Assembly: GCA_017465465.1 (NCBI GenBank)
Contig: JAFTWE010000002.1
Span: 62,001 to 126,000, forward strand
Source: Clostridia bacterium
GTDB taxonomy: Bacteria > Bacillota > Clostridia > Oscillospirales > Acutalibacteraceae
Direction of reading: 5' to 3'
Length of the DNA: 64,000 bases
Below, piece by piece: positions 26,623 to 34,518 of the stretch (the stretch's first letter is position 1; the number at the start of each line of letters is the position of its first letter). The notes under the pieces were generated by a model. The model did not search any database. It was not told where the DNA came from and saw nothing but the letters and a program-made list of their open reading frames with translations. A program made the position numbers and the translations under genes.

Positions 26623-27642
26623 ATGGCAGGCGGACTTACATATACAGCTCTTGACTCAACTGAACTCTCAACAGCCGAAATTTACGGTCAGACTCTCGTT
26701 GAATTAGGTAAAGAGCATCCTGAAATCGTAGGTCTTACAGCAGACCTTGCAGGTTCAACAAAAATCGGTGTATTCGGTAAGGCATACCCCGACCGTTTCT
26801 TTAACGTTGGTATTGCTGAGCAGAATATGTTCGGCGTTGCCGCAGGTATGGCAAAGGCAGGTCTTGTACCTTTCCTTTCAACCTTCTCTGTTTTTGCTTC
26901 TTTAAGAAGTGCTGACCAGCTTCACACCGACATCTGCTATCAGAATGTTAATGCAAAAATTATTGCTACTCATTCAGGCACATCCTTCGGTCAGGCAGGC
27001 TCAACTCACCACGCTATCTGCGACCTTGCAGTTGTTCGCTCAATGCCTAATGTTACACTTATCTGCCCTGCAGACGGTGTTGAAACAGCCGAAGCTGTTG
27101 TTGCAGCTTATGAAAACAAAGGCCCTTACTACATCAGAATCAACCGTGGCTTTGACCGCGTTCTTTACGGCAAGGATTATCCCCGTGAATATAAATTTGA
27201 AGTAGGCAAGGCTGTTGAAGTTAACCCGGGTACAGATATCACAGTTATCGCTTGCGGTTCTTGTGTATTCCAGGCTTATCAGGCAGCAAAATTCCTTGAA
27301 AATGCTGACGGACTCAAAGTAAGAGTTCTTGATATGCACACAATCAAGCCTATCGACAAAGAGGCTATCCTCAAAGCAGTTCAGGATACTCGCCGTATCA
27401 TCACCGTTGAAGACCACAATGTTATCGGCGGCCTCGGCTCAGCAGTTGCTGAGGTTATGGCTGAAGCTGGTAAGGGATGTGCATTTACCCGCCTTGGCAT
27501 TCAGGATACATTTGCTCCAATCGGACTTCACGAAGATATTATGTCAAACCTCGGTATTGACTGTAACGGTATTATCAACGCAATCCGTGAAGCTATGAAT
27601 AAAGACTTTGAAGAGGACGACAACTGGGACGACGAAGTTTAA
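26623..27642 (+). CDS. Transketolase, C-terminal subunit
   Basis: A 339-residue C-terminal half of the split transketolase, with the pyrimidine-binding domain (EQNMFGVAAG, the Glu that activates ThDP) and the C-terminal TKC domain (VEDHNVIGGLGSAVAE). The ATG at 26623 (MAGGLTYT) is chosen because AAGGAGG lies at proper distance; an upstream in-frame start would overlap the previous gene. The start is one base after the stop of the N subunit, so equal amounts are expected. The C-terminus is acidic (EEDDNWDDEV). Confidence 0.92.
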   Translation: MAGGLTYTALDSTELSTAEIYGQTLVELGKEHPEIVGLTADLAGSTKIGVFGKAYPDRFFNVGIAEQNMFGVAAGMAKAGLVPFLSTFSVFASLRSADQLHTDICYQNVNAKIIATHSGTSFGQAGSTHHAICDLAVVRSMPNVTLICPADGVETAEAVVAAYENKGPYYIRINRGFDRVLYGKDYPREYKFEVGKAVEVNPGTDITVIACGSCVFQAYQAAKFLENADGLKVRVLDMHTIKPIDKEAILKAVQDTRRIITVEDHNVIGGLGSAVAEVMAEAGKGCAFTRLGIQDTFAPIGLHEDIMSNLGIDCNGIINAIREAMNKDFEEDDNWDDEV

Positions 27643-27677
27643 TTTCTTCACTATCCTACAGAAAGGAATGATTTACT

Positions 27678-28484
27678 ATGGCAAACGAAACCGTATTGAC
27701 CAACAAAATATTTCTTAATGCCGTTTTGCCTCTTGTAAAGGTTATTGCAACAGATGTACCTTCTCTTGCTAAAAAGTTTGAGAATATGCACGCTGTTTTT
27801 CAGGTAAGCGCACTTGACCCCGATTCACCCGGCGGAAAGGTAGCAACTCATTTCACTGTTAATAACGGTGAATGGGTAGTATGCGCCGACAAGGTTGCAA
27901 CCAACGCTTTTGTTGACCTTGAATTTAAAAATCTTGAAGCTATGAACAGCTTCTTCAAGGGCAAAATCGGCCCCGCAACTCTTCCCAAGATGAAGGGTGC
28001 TCTCAAATATCCCAAGGTATTTGCGGCTTTACTGATGACTCTTCTTAAAATGTCATCTCTTTTAACTGCCAAGGCAGCCCCTGAGGCTGAAGAGGATAAG
28101 CTTCTTATGGTTAAGTGCTTCTTCTATCTTCTTTCATCAGGCATCAGCCAGCTCAACAAACAGGGTCACGAAGCAGTTCATAACTGGACCAAGACAAGTC
28201 CCGACCGTGTTTATGCCTGGGCAGTTGACGGTCACCCGGAGGTTTCTGCTTATCTTAGAATTAAAGCAGGTAAATCCCGTTCAGGCAGAGGCGTTTATAA
28301 AAGAGCAATGCCATTCTTTACAATGCGTTTTGATTCTCTCGACAGCGCACTCGGCATTCTTCTTTCAACAGATGATATGCTTGACTCCACCAAAAAAGGT
28401 AAGCTCATTATGGACGGTGCTCCCGAATTCGGCGCACAGATTGGTGAGTATATGCTCACCGTTGCAGCTTACGCACAAGGATAA
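27678..28484 (+). CDS. Tandem SCP2-like domain protein B
   Basis: A 268-residue cytosolic protein, apparently a paralogue in plan of the first gene of the operon. The first unit (about 30-130) has THFTVNNGEWVV, VDLEFKNLEAMNSFFKGKI and a PKMKGALK strand, the pattern of SCP2 domains. The second (about 175-265) has the DSLDSALGILLS helix and KGKLIMDGAPE. Between them are a hydrophobic helix pair. SCP2 folds hold acyl chains or other hydrophobic ligands. Last gene of the operon; AAAGG precedes the ATG. The family call is from pattern and needs a profile search. Confidence 0.68.
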   Translation: MANETVLTNKIFLNAVLPLVKVIATDVPSLAKKFENMHAVFQVSALDPDSPGGKVATHFTVNNGEWVVCADKVATNAFVDLEFKNLEAMNSFFKGKIGPATLPKMKGALKYPKVFAALLMTLLKMSSLLTAKAAPEAEEDKLLMVKCFFYLLSSGISQLNKQGHEAVHNWTKTSPDRVYAWAVDGHPEVSAYLRIKAGKSRSGRGVYKRAMPFFTMRFDSLDSALGILLSTDDMLDSTKKGKLIMDGAPEFGAQIGEYMLTVAAYAQG

Positions 28485-28503
28485 AATAAATCGGCAACCT
28501 TTA

Positions 28504-28705
28504 GCCGAGTGTTCGAAAGGACACTCGGCAGTTTTATTCGCCTTGCGGCGAGTTGTATTGCTGCGCAGTGTTATTGTGCTATGCACAGTGGTATTGTCCT
28601 TCGGACAGTTTTATGCGAATAAAATAAAACTGAAACCGTAAGGTTTCAATATCACTTTTGATTTATCAAAAATATAACTGCAAATTTTAATTTGCAATAA
28701 CACTT
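28504..28705. repeat. Array of eight short hairpins with inverting AGTKNTATT linkers
   Basis: Eight palindromes follow each other: 28504-28529 (9-bp stem), 28539-28550, 28561-28568, 28576-28586, 28596-28606, 28631-28648, 28656-28671 and 28680-28695. Linkers on the left read AGTTTTATT, AGTTGTATT, AGTGTTATT, AGTGGTATT and AGTTTTAT; on the right they read AATATCACT, AATATAACT and AATAACACT, which is the same word on the other strand. The switch falls near 28615-28630. The design is the same as the array at 5716-5888 but with another linker word. The first hairpin may end the operon before it. Confidence 0.83.
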
Positions 28706-28767
28706 ATATATACCGAAAAAATTGTTTTCAGATTGGCATATTTGCTTTCAATGTATATAACCCACTA

Positions 28768-28799
28768 TGACACTTTCAAACCGAAGGTGTCAATTTTTT
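28768..28799 (+). terminator. Terminator downstream of the SCP2/transketolase operon
   Basis: TGACACTTTC-AAACC-GAAGGTGTCA followed by ATTTTTT; it acts on the plus strand. Confidence 0.78.
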
Positions 28800-28810
28800 A
28801 TAAAAAGAAA

Positions 28811-28844
28811 ATTGGGAGACTCCTTTTACAAGGTGTCTCCCAAT
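28811..28844 (-). terminator. Terminator after the M23 peptidase gene
   Basis: ATTGGGAGACTCCTT-TTAC-AAGGTGTCTCCCAAT, a 14-pair stem with one T.T mismatch, followed by a T-run on the minus strand and TAGTTTTTCT on the plus strand; probably bidirectional. Confidence 0.83.
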
Positions 28845-28889
28845 AGTTTTTCTGTCCTTAGCAACCCCGTGAATTCGGTTGCCGATTTT

Positions 28890-29549
28890 TTACATAAGAT
28901 TCATTGCGTCAAGGGGGTTGACGATTTTTCCGTTGACGGTGGTTTCAAGGTGGATGTGAACGCCCTCGGCTGTTTCAATGGGGAGTGTGCCGGCCACACC
29001 GATAACATCACCCTTAGTAACGGTATCACCCTTTTTAACATTCACATTATCCTGAAGACCGCTGTATTTTACCTTTAAATTGCCGGGGCAGGTAAGCTCA
29101 ATGCTCACTCCCCAAAGGGCATCCTTGTCTATGGCGGTAACGGTGCCGTTCTGCACGGCAAGCACCTGCTCGCCCTCGCTTGCGCTGAAATCCACACCGT
29201 TGTGCACTCGCCAGTCGCTCATTGTTTCGCTTTTAACCATTTCACCGTTGCTGTAGTCTTTAATAACCTTGCCCTTGGTAGGGGTAATGAATTCACCCTC
29301 GTAGGGAAGAAGCTCAGGCGGTGTGGTTGTGGTAACTGTTGTGCTTTCGGTAGTTTTCGGAATACCTGTTGCGGTTACATTTGCCTGCTCGTCTGAAACT
29401 GGCTGTGTTTGTGATGCGGTGCTTTGGTTTTCGACCTTGTTGTTTTGATGGGCGGTGTAATTATAAATTGCGGCGCTTACTCCAACCACCAAAAGCAGGC
29501 ACACTGTAAGTACCGTATAATACACCCTTGTCTGTGACATTTTTTTCAT
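28890..29549 (-). CDS. Membrane-anchored M23 metallopeptidase, SpoIIQ-like
   Basis: A 219-residue single-pass protein: helix at about 9-29, a Ser/Thr-rich linker, then an M23 (LytM) domain. The zinc ligands are present: H-x3-D in HNGVDF and the H-x-H in HIHLE. It would cut peptide cross-links in peptidoglycan. The size and layout resemble SpoIIQ, which clostridia keep as an active enzyme during engulfment, but a vegetative hydrolase is also possible. Upstream is a leader with a terminator (29600-29720), so it is probably regulated by attenuation. GAGGTG precedes the ATG. Confidence 0.85.
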   Translation of the reverse strand: MKKMSQTRVYYTVLTVCLLLVVGVSAAIYNYTAHQNNKVENQSTASQTQPVSDEQANVTATGIPKTTESTTVTTTTPPELLPYEGEFITPTKGKVIKDYSNGEMVKSETMSDWRVHNGVDFSASEGEQVLAVQNGTVTAIDKDALWGVSIELTCPGNLKVKYSGLQDNVNVKKGDTVTKGDVIGVAGTLPIETAEGVHIHLETTVNGKIVNPLDAMNLM

Positions 29550-29599
29550 ATAAACACCTCGTTTTGTTTTTAGTTATTCTTGCCATAAAACAAAGTGTT

Positions 29600-29636
29600 T
29601 ATACAAAAGAAAAAACAGCCGGGGTCACCGGCTGCT
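29600..29636 (-). terminator. Leader terminator ahead of the M23 gene
   Basis: Minus strand CAGCCGG-TGACC-CCGGCTG followed by TTTTTTCTTTT. It lies about 50 bases before the M23 start codon, in the 5' leader, where a terminator would act as an attenuator or end a short RNA. Confidence 0.8.
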
Positions 29637-29720
29637 TTCTCCAATAAATTGAGGGGTTTATTGAGGAGGGGTATGTGCTTTAGAAGAGTTGCGGCTCTCT
29701 CCTTAGCACAGTTAAAGAAT
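29637..29720 (-). promoter_or_regulatory. Structured leader of unknown class ahead of the M23 gene
   Basis: Minus strand: an imperfect hairpin (GTGCT at 5' end pairing with AGCAC, 29675-29709) with an inner AGAG/CTCT helix, then AATAAA/TTTATT (29643-29662), and then the terminator at 29600-29636. The order structure-terminator-gene looks like a riboswitch or attenuator. It does not match the ydaO c-di-AMP motif, which would be expected before cell-wall enzymes. A plain short RNA is an alternative. Confidence 0.5.
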
Positions 29721-29807
29721 AACCCATAAATATGAATTTGGTGTGAACATTTTATGATGTTTTAATATAATTTTTATGAATTTATCTGACAAAAAACTAA
29801 TAAACAC

Positions 29808-29835
29808 TTGAAAAAAATTCTCAAAGGTGTAGAAT
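29808..29835 (+). promoter_or_regulatory. Promoter of the isomerase/oxidoreductase pair
   Basis: TTGAAA (29808-29813), 16-bp spacer, TAGAAT (29830-29835). The start codon follows about 43 bases later. Confidence 0.75.
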
Positions 29836-29877
29836 ACCCATTGTAAGCAAAAATTGTTTAACAAAGGAGATTTTATT

Positions 29878-30843
29878 ATGAAATTAGGTGTTTTTACCTG
29901 CCTTTTAGGTAATCTTCCTTTAGAGCAGGCACTTGAATATTTTAAGTCAAAGGGCATCGAAATGGTTGAAATCGGTTGCGGCGGTTATCCCGGTAACAGC
30001 CACGCTAACCCTGAGGAGCTTTTGGCAGATGAGAAAAAGCTCGACGAGTTCAAGGCTACCATTGAAAAGTACGGTCTTGAAATCAGCGCATTGAGCTGTC
30101 ACGGCAACCCTGTTCACCCCAACAAAGAAATTGCCGCAGAATATGACAAAACAATCCGTAATACAATTCTTCTTGCTGAAAAATTGGGCATTCATCAGAT
30201 TAACACCTTCTCAGGCTGCCCCGGTGACCACGACGGTGCAAAATATCCCAACTGGGTTACCTGCCCTTGGCCTAACGATTTCAGCGAAGTGCTTGAATAT
30301 CAGTGGAACGATGTTCTTATTCCTTATTGGAAAGATTTGGTTGAGTTTGCAAAAGCTCACGGCGTTAATAAAATTGCTCTTGAGCTTCACCCCGGCTTCT
30401 GCGTTTATAACACCCAGAGCCTTCTTAAGCTTCGTGAGGCAGTAGGCCCTGAAATCGGTGCAAACCTTGACCCCAGCCACCTTATCTGGCAGGGTATGGA
30501 GCCTGTTGCAGTTATCAGAGCGTTGGGCGATGCAATTTTCCACTTCCACGCTAAGGATACTAAAATCGACAAGTATAACACCGCAATCAACGGTGTTCTT
30601 GATACAAAGCCTTACGGTGATGAAATTAACCGTTCCTGGATTTTCAGAAGCGTTGGCTACGGCAATGATGCAGCTTATTGGAAGGATATTATCAGCAATC
30701 TTCGTCTTGTGGGCTATGATTATGCAATCAGCATTGAACACGAAGACAGCCTTATGAGCCAGAACGAGGGTCTTTCAAAGGCAGTTGATTTGCTCAAGGA
30801 AGTTTTAATTACAGAATCCACAGGAGATATGTGGTGGGTATAA
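29878..30843 (+). CDS. Sugar phosphate isomerase/epimerase (xylose-isomerase-like TIM barrel)
   Basis: A 321-residue TIM-barrel enzyme of the AP endonuclease-2/IolE/IolI family. The ATG at 29878 (MKLGVFTC) has AAGGAG before it. Metal-binding Glu and His of this family are seen in ALELHPGF, LDPSHLIW, FHAKDT and SIEHEDS. Such enzymes isomerise or epimerise sugars or keto-inositol. It is followed after 14 bases by a Gfo/Idh/MocA oxidoreductase, so both probably work on one sugar or cyclitol, one oxidising and the other isomerising. No transporter is next to it. Confidence 0.88.
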   Translation: MKLGVFTCLLGNLPLEQALEYFKSKGIEMVEIGCGGYPGNSHANPEELLADEKKLDEFKATIEKYGLEISALSCHGNPVHPNKEIAAEYDKTIRNTILLAEKLGIHQINTFSGCPGDHDGAKYPNWVTCPWPNDFSEVLEYQWNDVLIPYWKDLVEFAKAHGVNKIALELHPGFCVYNTQSLLKLREAVGPEIGANLDPSHLIWQGMEPVAVIRALGDAIFHFHAKDTKIDKYNTAINGVLDTKPYGDEINRSWIFRSVGYGNDAAYWKDIISNLRLVGYDYAISIEHEDSLMSQNEGLSKAVDLLKEVLITESTGDMWWV

Positions 30844-30857
30844 GCGAGGTCTTTTAA

Positions 30858-31931
30858 ATGGTAAACGGAAAATTTGGCGGTGCAGTTATCGGTTACGGCG
30901 GAATGGGTAGCTGGCACACAAGAAAAATGATTCAGCAGATGCAGGATGATATTGAATTCATCGGTATTTATGACATTAACCCCGAAAGGGCAAAGGTTGC
31001 CGAAGAAAACGGCATCCGCGCTTTCAGTTCAAGAGAAGAGCTTCTTTGTGATGAAAGAATTGATTTTGTAGTTGTAGCTACTCCGAACGATGTTCACCGT
31101 GAAATTGCGGTAGATGCTATGGCTCACGGCAAGCATGTTATCAGCGAAAAGCCTGTAACCACAAGCAGCGAAGAGCTTGAAAAAATGATTGCCGCTTCAA
31201 ATCAGTACGGCAAAATTTTTACAACCCATCAGAACAGACGCTGGGACCCTGATTATCTTGTTATCAAAAAGCTTTATGACGAGGGAACTCTCGGCAGAGT
31301 GTTTAACATCGAGTCCAAGGTTCACGGCTCAAGAGGAATTCCCGGTGACTGGCGAAATCAGAAGGCTCACGGCGGCGGAATGCTGTTTGACTGGGGTATT
31401 CATATCATTGACCAGGCACTTATGCTCCTTGACGGTGTTGAAATTGAGTCTTTGTATGCAAGGCTTGATAATGTTACCAACGAAGAGGTTGACGACGGCT
31501 TCAAGCTTGAGTTAAGATTCAAAAACGGTGTTGATTACCATGTTGAGGTTGGCACAAGCAACTTCATTGAGCTTAACCGTTGGTATATTCAGGGCGAAAA
31601 CGGAACTGCTATTATCCGTGATTGGGATTTAAACGGCGAAATCGTTATGGTAACAGACTGGGAAAATAAAGACGCTGTTCCTATTCAGGCAGGTGTGGGC
31701 CTTACCAAAACAATGGCGCCAAGAACCGATGATACCATTGACAGATATCCGCTTCCCTTTGTAGAGAACAAGGGCTTTGATGACAGAAGCGAGTTTTACC
31801 GAAACCTTGTTGCCACAATGCGTGGGGAAGAAACACAAACTGTTACCCACGACCAACAGCGCAGACTTATCAGATTGGTTGAGGCAATTTTTGAATCTGC
31901 CAAGGATAATAAGGTTGTATATTTTGAATAA
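30858..31931 (+). CDS. Gfo/Idh/MocA family oxidoreductase
   Basis: A 357-residue NAD(P)-dependent oxidoreductase with an N-terminal Rossmann fold (AVIGYGGMGSWH, about 9-20) and the EKPVTT motif that carries the catalytic Lys, then a C-terminal alpha/beta domain (GGGMLFDWGIHIIDQ, with the conserved Asp and His). Typical reaction: oxidation of a sugar or cyclitol hydroxyl to a ketone. It forms an operon with the isomerase and ends at a strong terminator. The substrate cannot be read. Confidence 0.9.
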   Translation: MVNGKFGGAVIGYGGMGSWHTRKMIQQMQDDIEFIGIYDINPERAKVAEENGIRAFSSREELLCDERIDFVVVATPNDVHREIAVDAMAHGKHVISEKPVTTSSEELEKMIAASNQYGKIFTTHQNRRWDPDYLVIKKLYDEGTLGRVFNIESKVHGSRGIPGDWRNQKAHGGGMLFDWGIHIIDQALMLLDGVEIESLYARLDNVTNEEVDDGFKLELRFKNGVDYHVEVGTSNFIELNRWYIQGENGTAIIRDWDLNGEIVMVTDWENKDAVPIQAGVGLTKTMAPRTDDTIDRYPLPFVENKGFDDRSEFYRNLVATMRGEETQTVTHDQQRRLIRLVEAIFESAKDNKVVYFE

Positions 31932-31934
31932 TTT

Positions 31935-31972
31935 AAAAGGATTGCAGAAATTTTACTCTGCAATCCTTTTTT
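31935..31972. terminator. Bidirectional terminator
   Basis: AAAAGGATTGCAGA-AATTTTAC-TCTGCAATCCTTTT, a 14-bp perfect stem flanked by T-runs, between convergent genes. Confidence 0.9.
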
Positions 31973-31973
31973 G

Positions 31974-33812
31974 TTATCTCATTCCGTTGAACTTTCCGCC
32001 GCCCGGCATACCTCCGCCGTGCATTCCGGGAATATTATTCATATTGCCCATTGAGCCCGAAGATGAGTAGAGAATGTTACTCATTTCAACTTCGGTTTTT
32101 TCGGAGCCTGTAGTTAAAATATAAGTTTTACCTTCTTTAATTTCAGGTGAGCTTATAATAACTGAATTGAATTGCTTCGGTGCTGCCCATGAAACAATCT
32201 CTTTGCCGCTTGAGTCGGTGAGTATGATTTTTGAATTAGCCTGTTGGGTGCTTACGTTTATCATCATTGTGCCTTGCTCGGCAGAAGAGAAGTTCTGCGC
32301 CATTCCTGATGTGCCTGAGCAAACAAAGATACCGCCGGTTATACTTGCTGAAGAACCATAATCAAGGGCTCCGTTGCCACTGTTAGTGGGGCCTGAAAGG
32401 TAGGTTGTGCCGCCTGAAATCTGAAGCGAGCCGTTAGAATCAATTCCGTCACCTGATGCATTTATATTAAGCGTTCCTCCGCTTATTTTAATGTATGAAT
32501 CAGATACTGAACCAAATTGGTCAGGGCGACCCATCATTCCGCCAAAACCGCTTTCGTCGTTTCCACCTGCAGCGTTCATTCCGTCATCACTTGCAACAAG
32601 AGAAATCTTTCCTCCTGTTATGTCAATGTTTTGACCTTCAAGACCCTCATAGCTTTCGGTAATTTTTATTGTACCGCCTGAAACTGACAGGTTGCTGTCA
32701 GCGTGGAAACCGTCATCACCTGTTGAAATATCAAAGGTACCGCCTGTTATATTAACACTACCATTGGCGTGAACGGCATCATCGGCACAGTTAAGATTAA
32801 ATTTACCGTTTTTGATTGTAAGATTACCTGCCGTTTTTATGCCCTTGAGGCTTTCTGTATCCTCTGTGGTTGTGTTTTGAGTATACCCGGGGTGCTGCAT
32901 AAAGAAATCGTTCTCACTTTTTTGCTCGGCATTTTCACTGCCGCCGCCTGATTTAACCGTAAATGTTCCGTTGTCTATAAGAACATACGCCGCACCGCTG
33001 AAGCCGTCAAGGTCAGAGGTAACATTAAATGTTCCGTCAGCAATATAAAGAAAACCAGAAGTTTCATCATCAGCATTTTCAGCGTGGAAACCGTCTTTTC
33101 CGCTGGTTATATTGAATGAACCGTTCTGAATACGGATACTGTCTTTACCTGTAACGCCGTGGCTTGCAGATGTGATTGTATAGCTTCCGCCGCCAAAAAC
33201 AAGGTCATCCTTTGAAACAATTCCGTGACCCGCCTTGGCATTGATTGCAAGACTTCCCGAACCGTTTAAAGTGAGGTCGCATTTTGAAAAAATAACAGAA
33301 TCAATATTGTTGTCGTCAACAGCGGTGTATGCTCCGCCGTTGGTGAGAGTGTTTTTGCTGCCGGTATTTGCGGTTACAAAAACCTTATCAGCTTCCTTGG
33401 CATAAATTGCTGCCGAAGCTTTGCTTGTGATATTTGCATTTTTTAAAACAATTTGCACCTTTGCGGTGTCGGGAGCATCAACAATAACCGAGCCGTCAGT
33501 CAGAGAGCCTGAAAAGGTATAGACTCCCTCAGCGGTGATTGTGATGTTACCGCCTGAAATTTTAACGGAAGAGTCACTGCATTGAGCTGAAGCTCCGTTT
33601 AATATAACAGCGGTGCTTTCACTTTCGCTATATGTGCCTTCGGAATCTCTGCTTGAAAACATATCAGCAGTATCGGCAGGAATTTCTGCAACCGTTGTTG
33701 TTTCATTGGTTTCTTCGGACGTATTGTCAGAAACATTGCTATCAGCCTTTGAGCAAGAGCAAAACAGTATTGCTACACACATTAACAAAGCTGAAATTTT
33801 TATTTTTCTCAT
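31974..33812 (-). CDS. Secreted carbohydrate-binding-domain lipoprotein (beta-helix-like)
   Basis: A 612-residue exported protein with a lipobox-like signal (FCSCS) and a long series of short beta repeats (GSVNITGG, DDGFHADSN, GDGIDSNG) typical of right-handed beta-helices and of the carbohydrate-binding DUF4353 proteins. The C-terminus is Gly/Met-rich (GMHGGGMPGGGKFNGMR). Families of this kind occur with VTC and DUF4956 genes, as here, and with CotH in other genomes. The role is likely at the cell surface or in an envelope matrix. It is the last gene of the operon that starts with the polyphosphate polymerase. Confidence 0.78.
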   Translation of the reverse strand: MRKIKISALLMCVAILFCSCSKADSNVSDNTSEETNETTTVAEIPADTADMFSSRDSEGTYSESESTAVILNGASAQCSDSSVKISGGNITITAEGVYTFSGSLTDGSVIVDAPDTAKVQIVLKNANITSKASAAIYAKEADKVFVTANTGSKNTLTNGGAYTAVDDNNIDSVIFSKCDLTLNGSGSLAINAKAGHGIVSKDDLVFGGGSYTITSASHGVTGKDSIRIQNGSFNITSGKDGFHAENADDETSGFLYIADGTFNVTSDLDGFSGAAYVLIDNGTFTVKSGGGSENAEQKSENDFFMQHPGYTQNTTTEDTESLKGIKTAGNLTIKNGKFNLNCADDAVHANGSVNITGGTFDISTGDDGFHADSNLSVSGGTIKITESYEGLEGQNIDITGGKISLVASDDGMNAAGGNDESGFGGMMGRPDQFGSVSDSYIKISGGTLNINASGDGIDSNGSLQISGGTTYLSGPTNSGNGALDYGSSASITGGIFVCSGTSGMAQNFSSAEQGTMMINVSTQQANSKIILTDSSGKEIVSWAAPKQFNSVIISSPEIKEGKTYILTTGSEKTEVEMSNILYSSSGSMGNMNNIPGMHGGGMPGGGKFNGMR

Positions 33813-33822
33813 TTAAAACACC

Positions 33823-34518
33823 TCATAATTCAGCAACGCTGTTATCCTGCTTTGAAACGGTGATTTCGAGATTACCGTTTCTGCAACGGAGTTTGTTTAT
33901 TAAATCTTTTTCTGTATTTTCTTTTTTGAAGGTAACATTATAAGTGAGTCTGAAAAGACTTCCCATATTTGTGGTTTTAACTTGAATGAGGTCACAGCTT
34001 GAAGTGTATTCAGCTAAAAGGGGGTCAATGACTTCATTGTAGTCCAAATCTTCAGGAATTGTTATACGTATAGTTTTGTAAAGGGAGAAATTCTTCTTTT
34101 CACCAAAGTTTATAAGGCTGTATATCATACTTGCGGCACTTAGTATCACTGCAAATAAAACGGAATATCCAAGATATCCCATACCTGCAATAAGGCCGGC
34201 CCCCATAGCTAAAAAGAGAATGCCGATTTCTTTGGCTGTTCCGGGAACAGAACGGAAACGCACAAGGCTGAATGCACCTGCAACAGCTACGCCGGTGCCG
34301 ATGTTACCGTTAACCATCATAATCACAACGCAAACAACAGCGGGTAAAAGAGCGAGTGTGATAACAAAGCTTTTGGTATATCTGGTTTTAAACATATATC
34401 CGCAGGCCAACAAAAGACCGACGAAAAGAGAACATCCCACGCATAAAAGAAAATCAGTAACGGTTATAACCGAAGCGGTTGAAGAGTCAAACAGACCTTG
34501 AAAAAGATTGTTAAGCAT
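33823..34518 (-). CDS. DUF4956 membrane protein
   Basis: A 231-residue membrane protein of the DUF4956 family with about four helices in the first 110 residues (LGIGLLACGYM-type start, then VVCVVIMMVNGNIG and SLVRFRSVPGTAKEIG, a family hallmark). The C-terminal part is soluble. Function unknown; it almost always accompanies a VTC polyphosphate polymerase. It overlaps the start of that gene by eight bases. Confidence 0.87.
   Translation of the reverse strand: MLNNLFQGLFDSSTASVITVTDFLLCVGCSLFVGLLLACGYMFKTRYTKSFVITLALLPAVVCVVIMMVNGNIGTGVAVAGAFSLVRFRSVPGTAKEIGILFLAMGAGLIAGMGYLGYSVLFAVILSAASMIYSLINFGEKKNFSLYKTIRITIPEDLDYNEVIDPLLAEYTSSCDLIQVKTTNMGSLFRLTYNVTFKKENTEKDLINKLRCRNGNLEITVSKQDNSVAEL

Larger units (their letters stand above)
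28488..28888. repeat. 12-bp inverted repeat bounding the second hairpin array
   Basis: AAATCGGCAACC at 28488-28499 is exactly complementary to GGTTGCCGATTT at 28877-28888. Together they enclose the hairpin array and two terminators between convergent genes. Each arm can also form its own local hairpin (TCGGC/GCCGA, GCAACC/GGTTGC), so they may be terminator arms rather than ends of an element. No transposase is present. Confidence 0.5.

Noticed and set aside
23672..28484. Ordinary non-oxidative pentose phosphate operon
   Set aside because: No transaldolase, epimerase or isomerase is present, while an aminotransferase and two SCP2-like proteins are.
28488..28888. Miniature transposon with 12-bp ends
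   Set aside because: No target-site duplication and no transposase; each end also works as part of a local hairpin near gene ends.
29600..29720. ydaO-type c-di-AMP riboswitch
   Set aside because: The leader has a terminator and stems but not the conserved ydaO core segments, so no known class was assigned.
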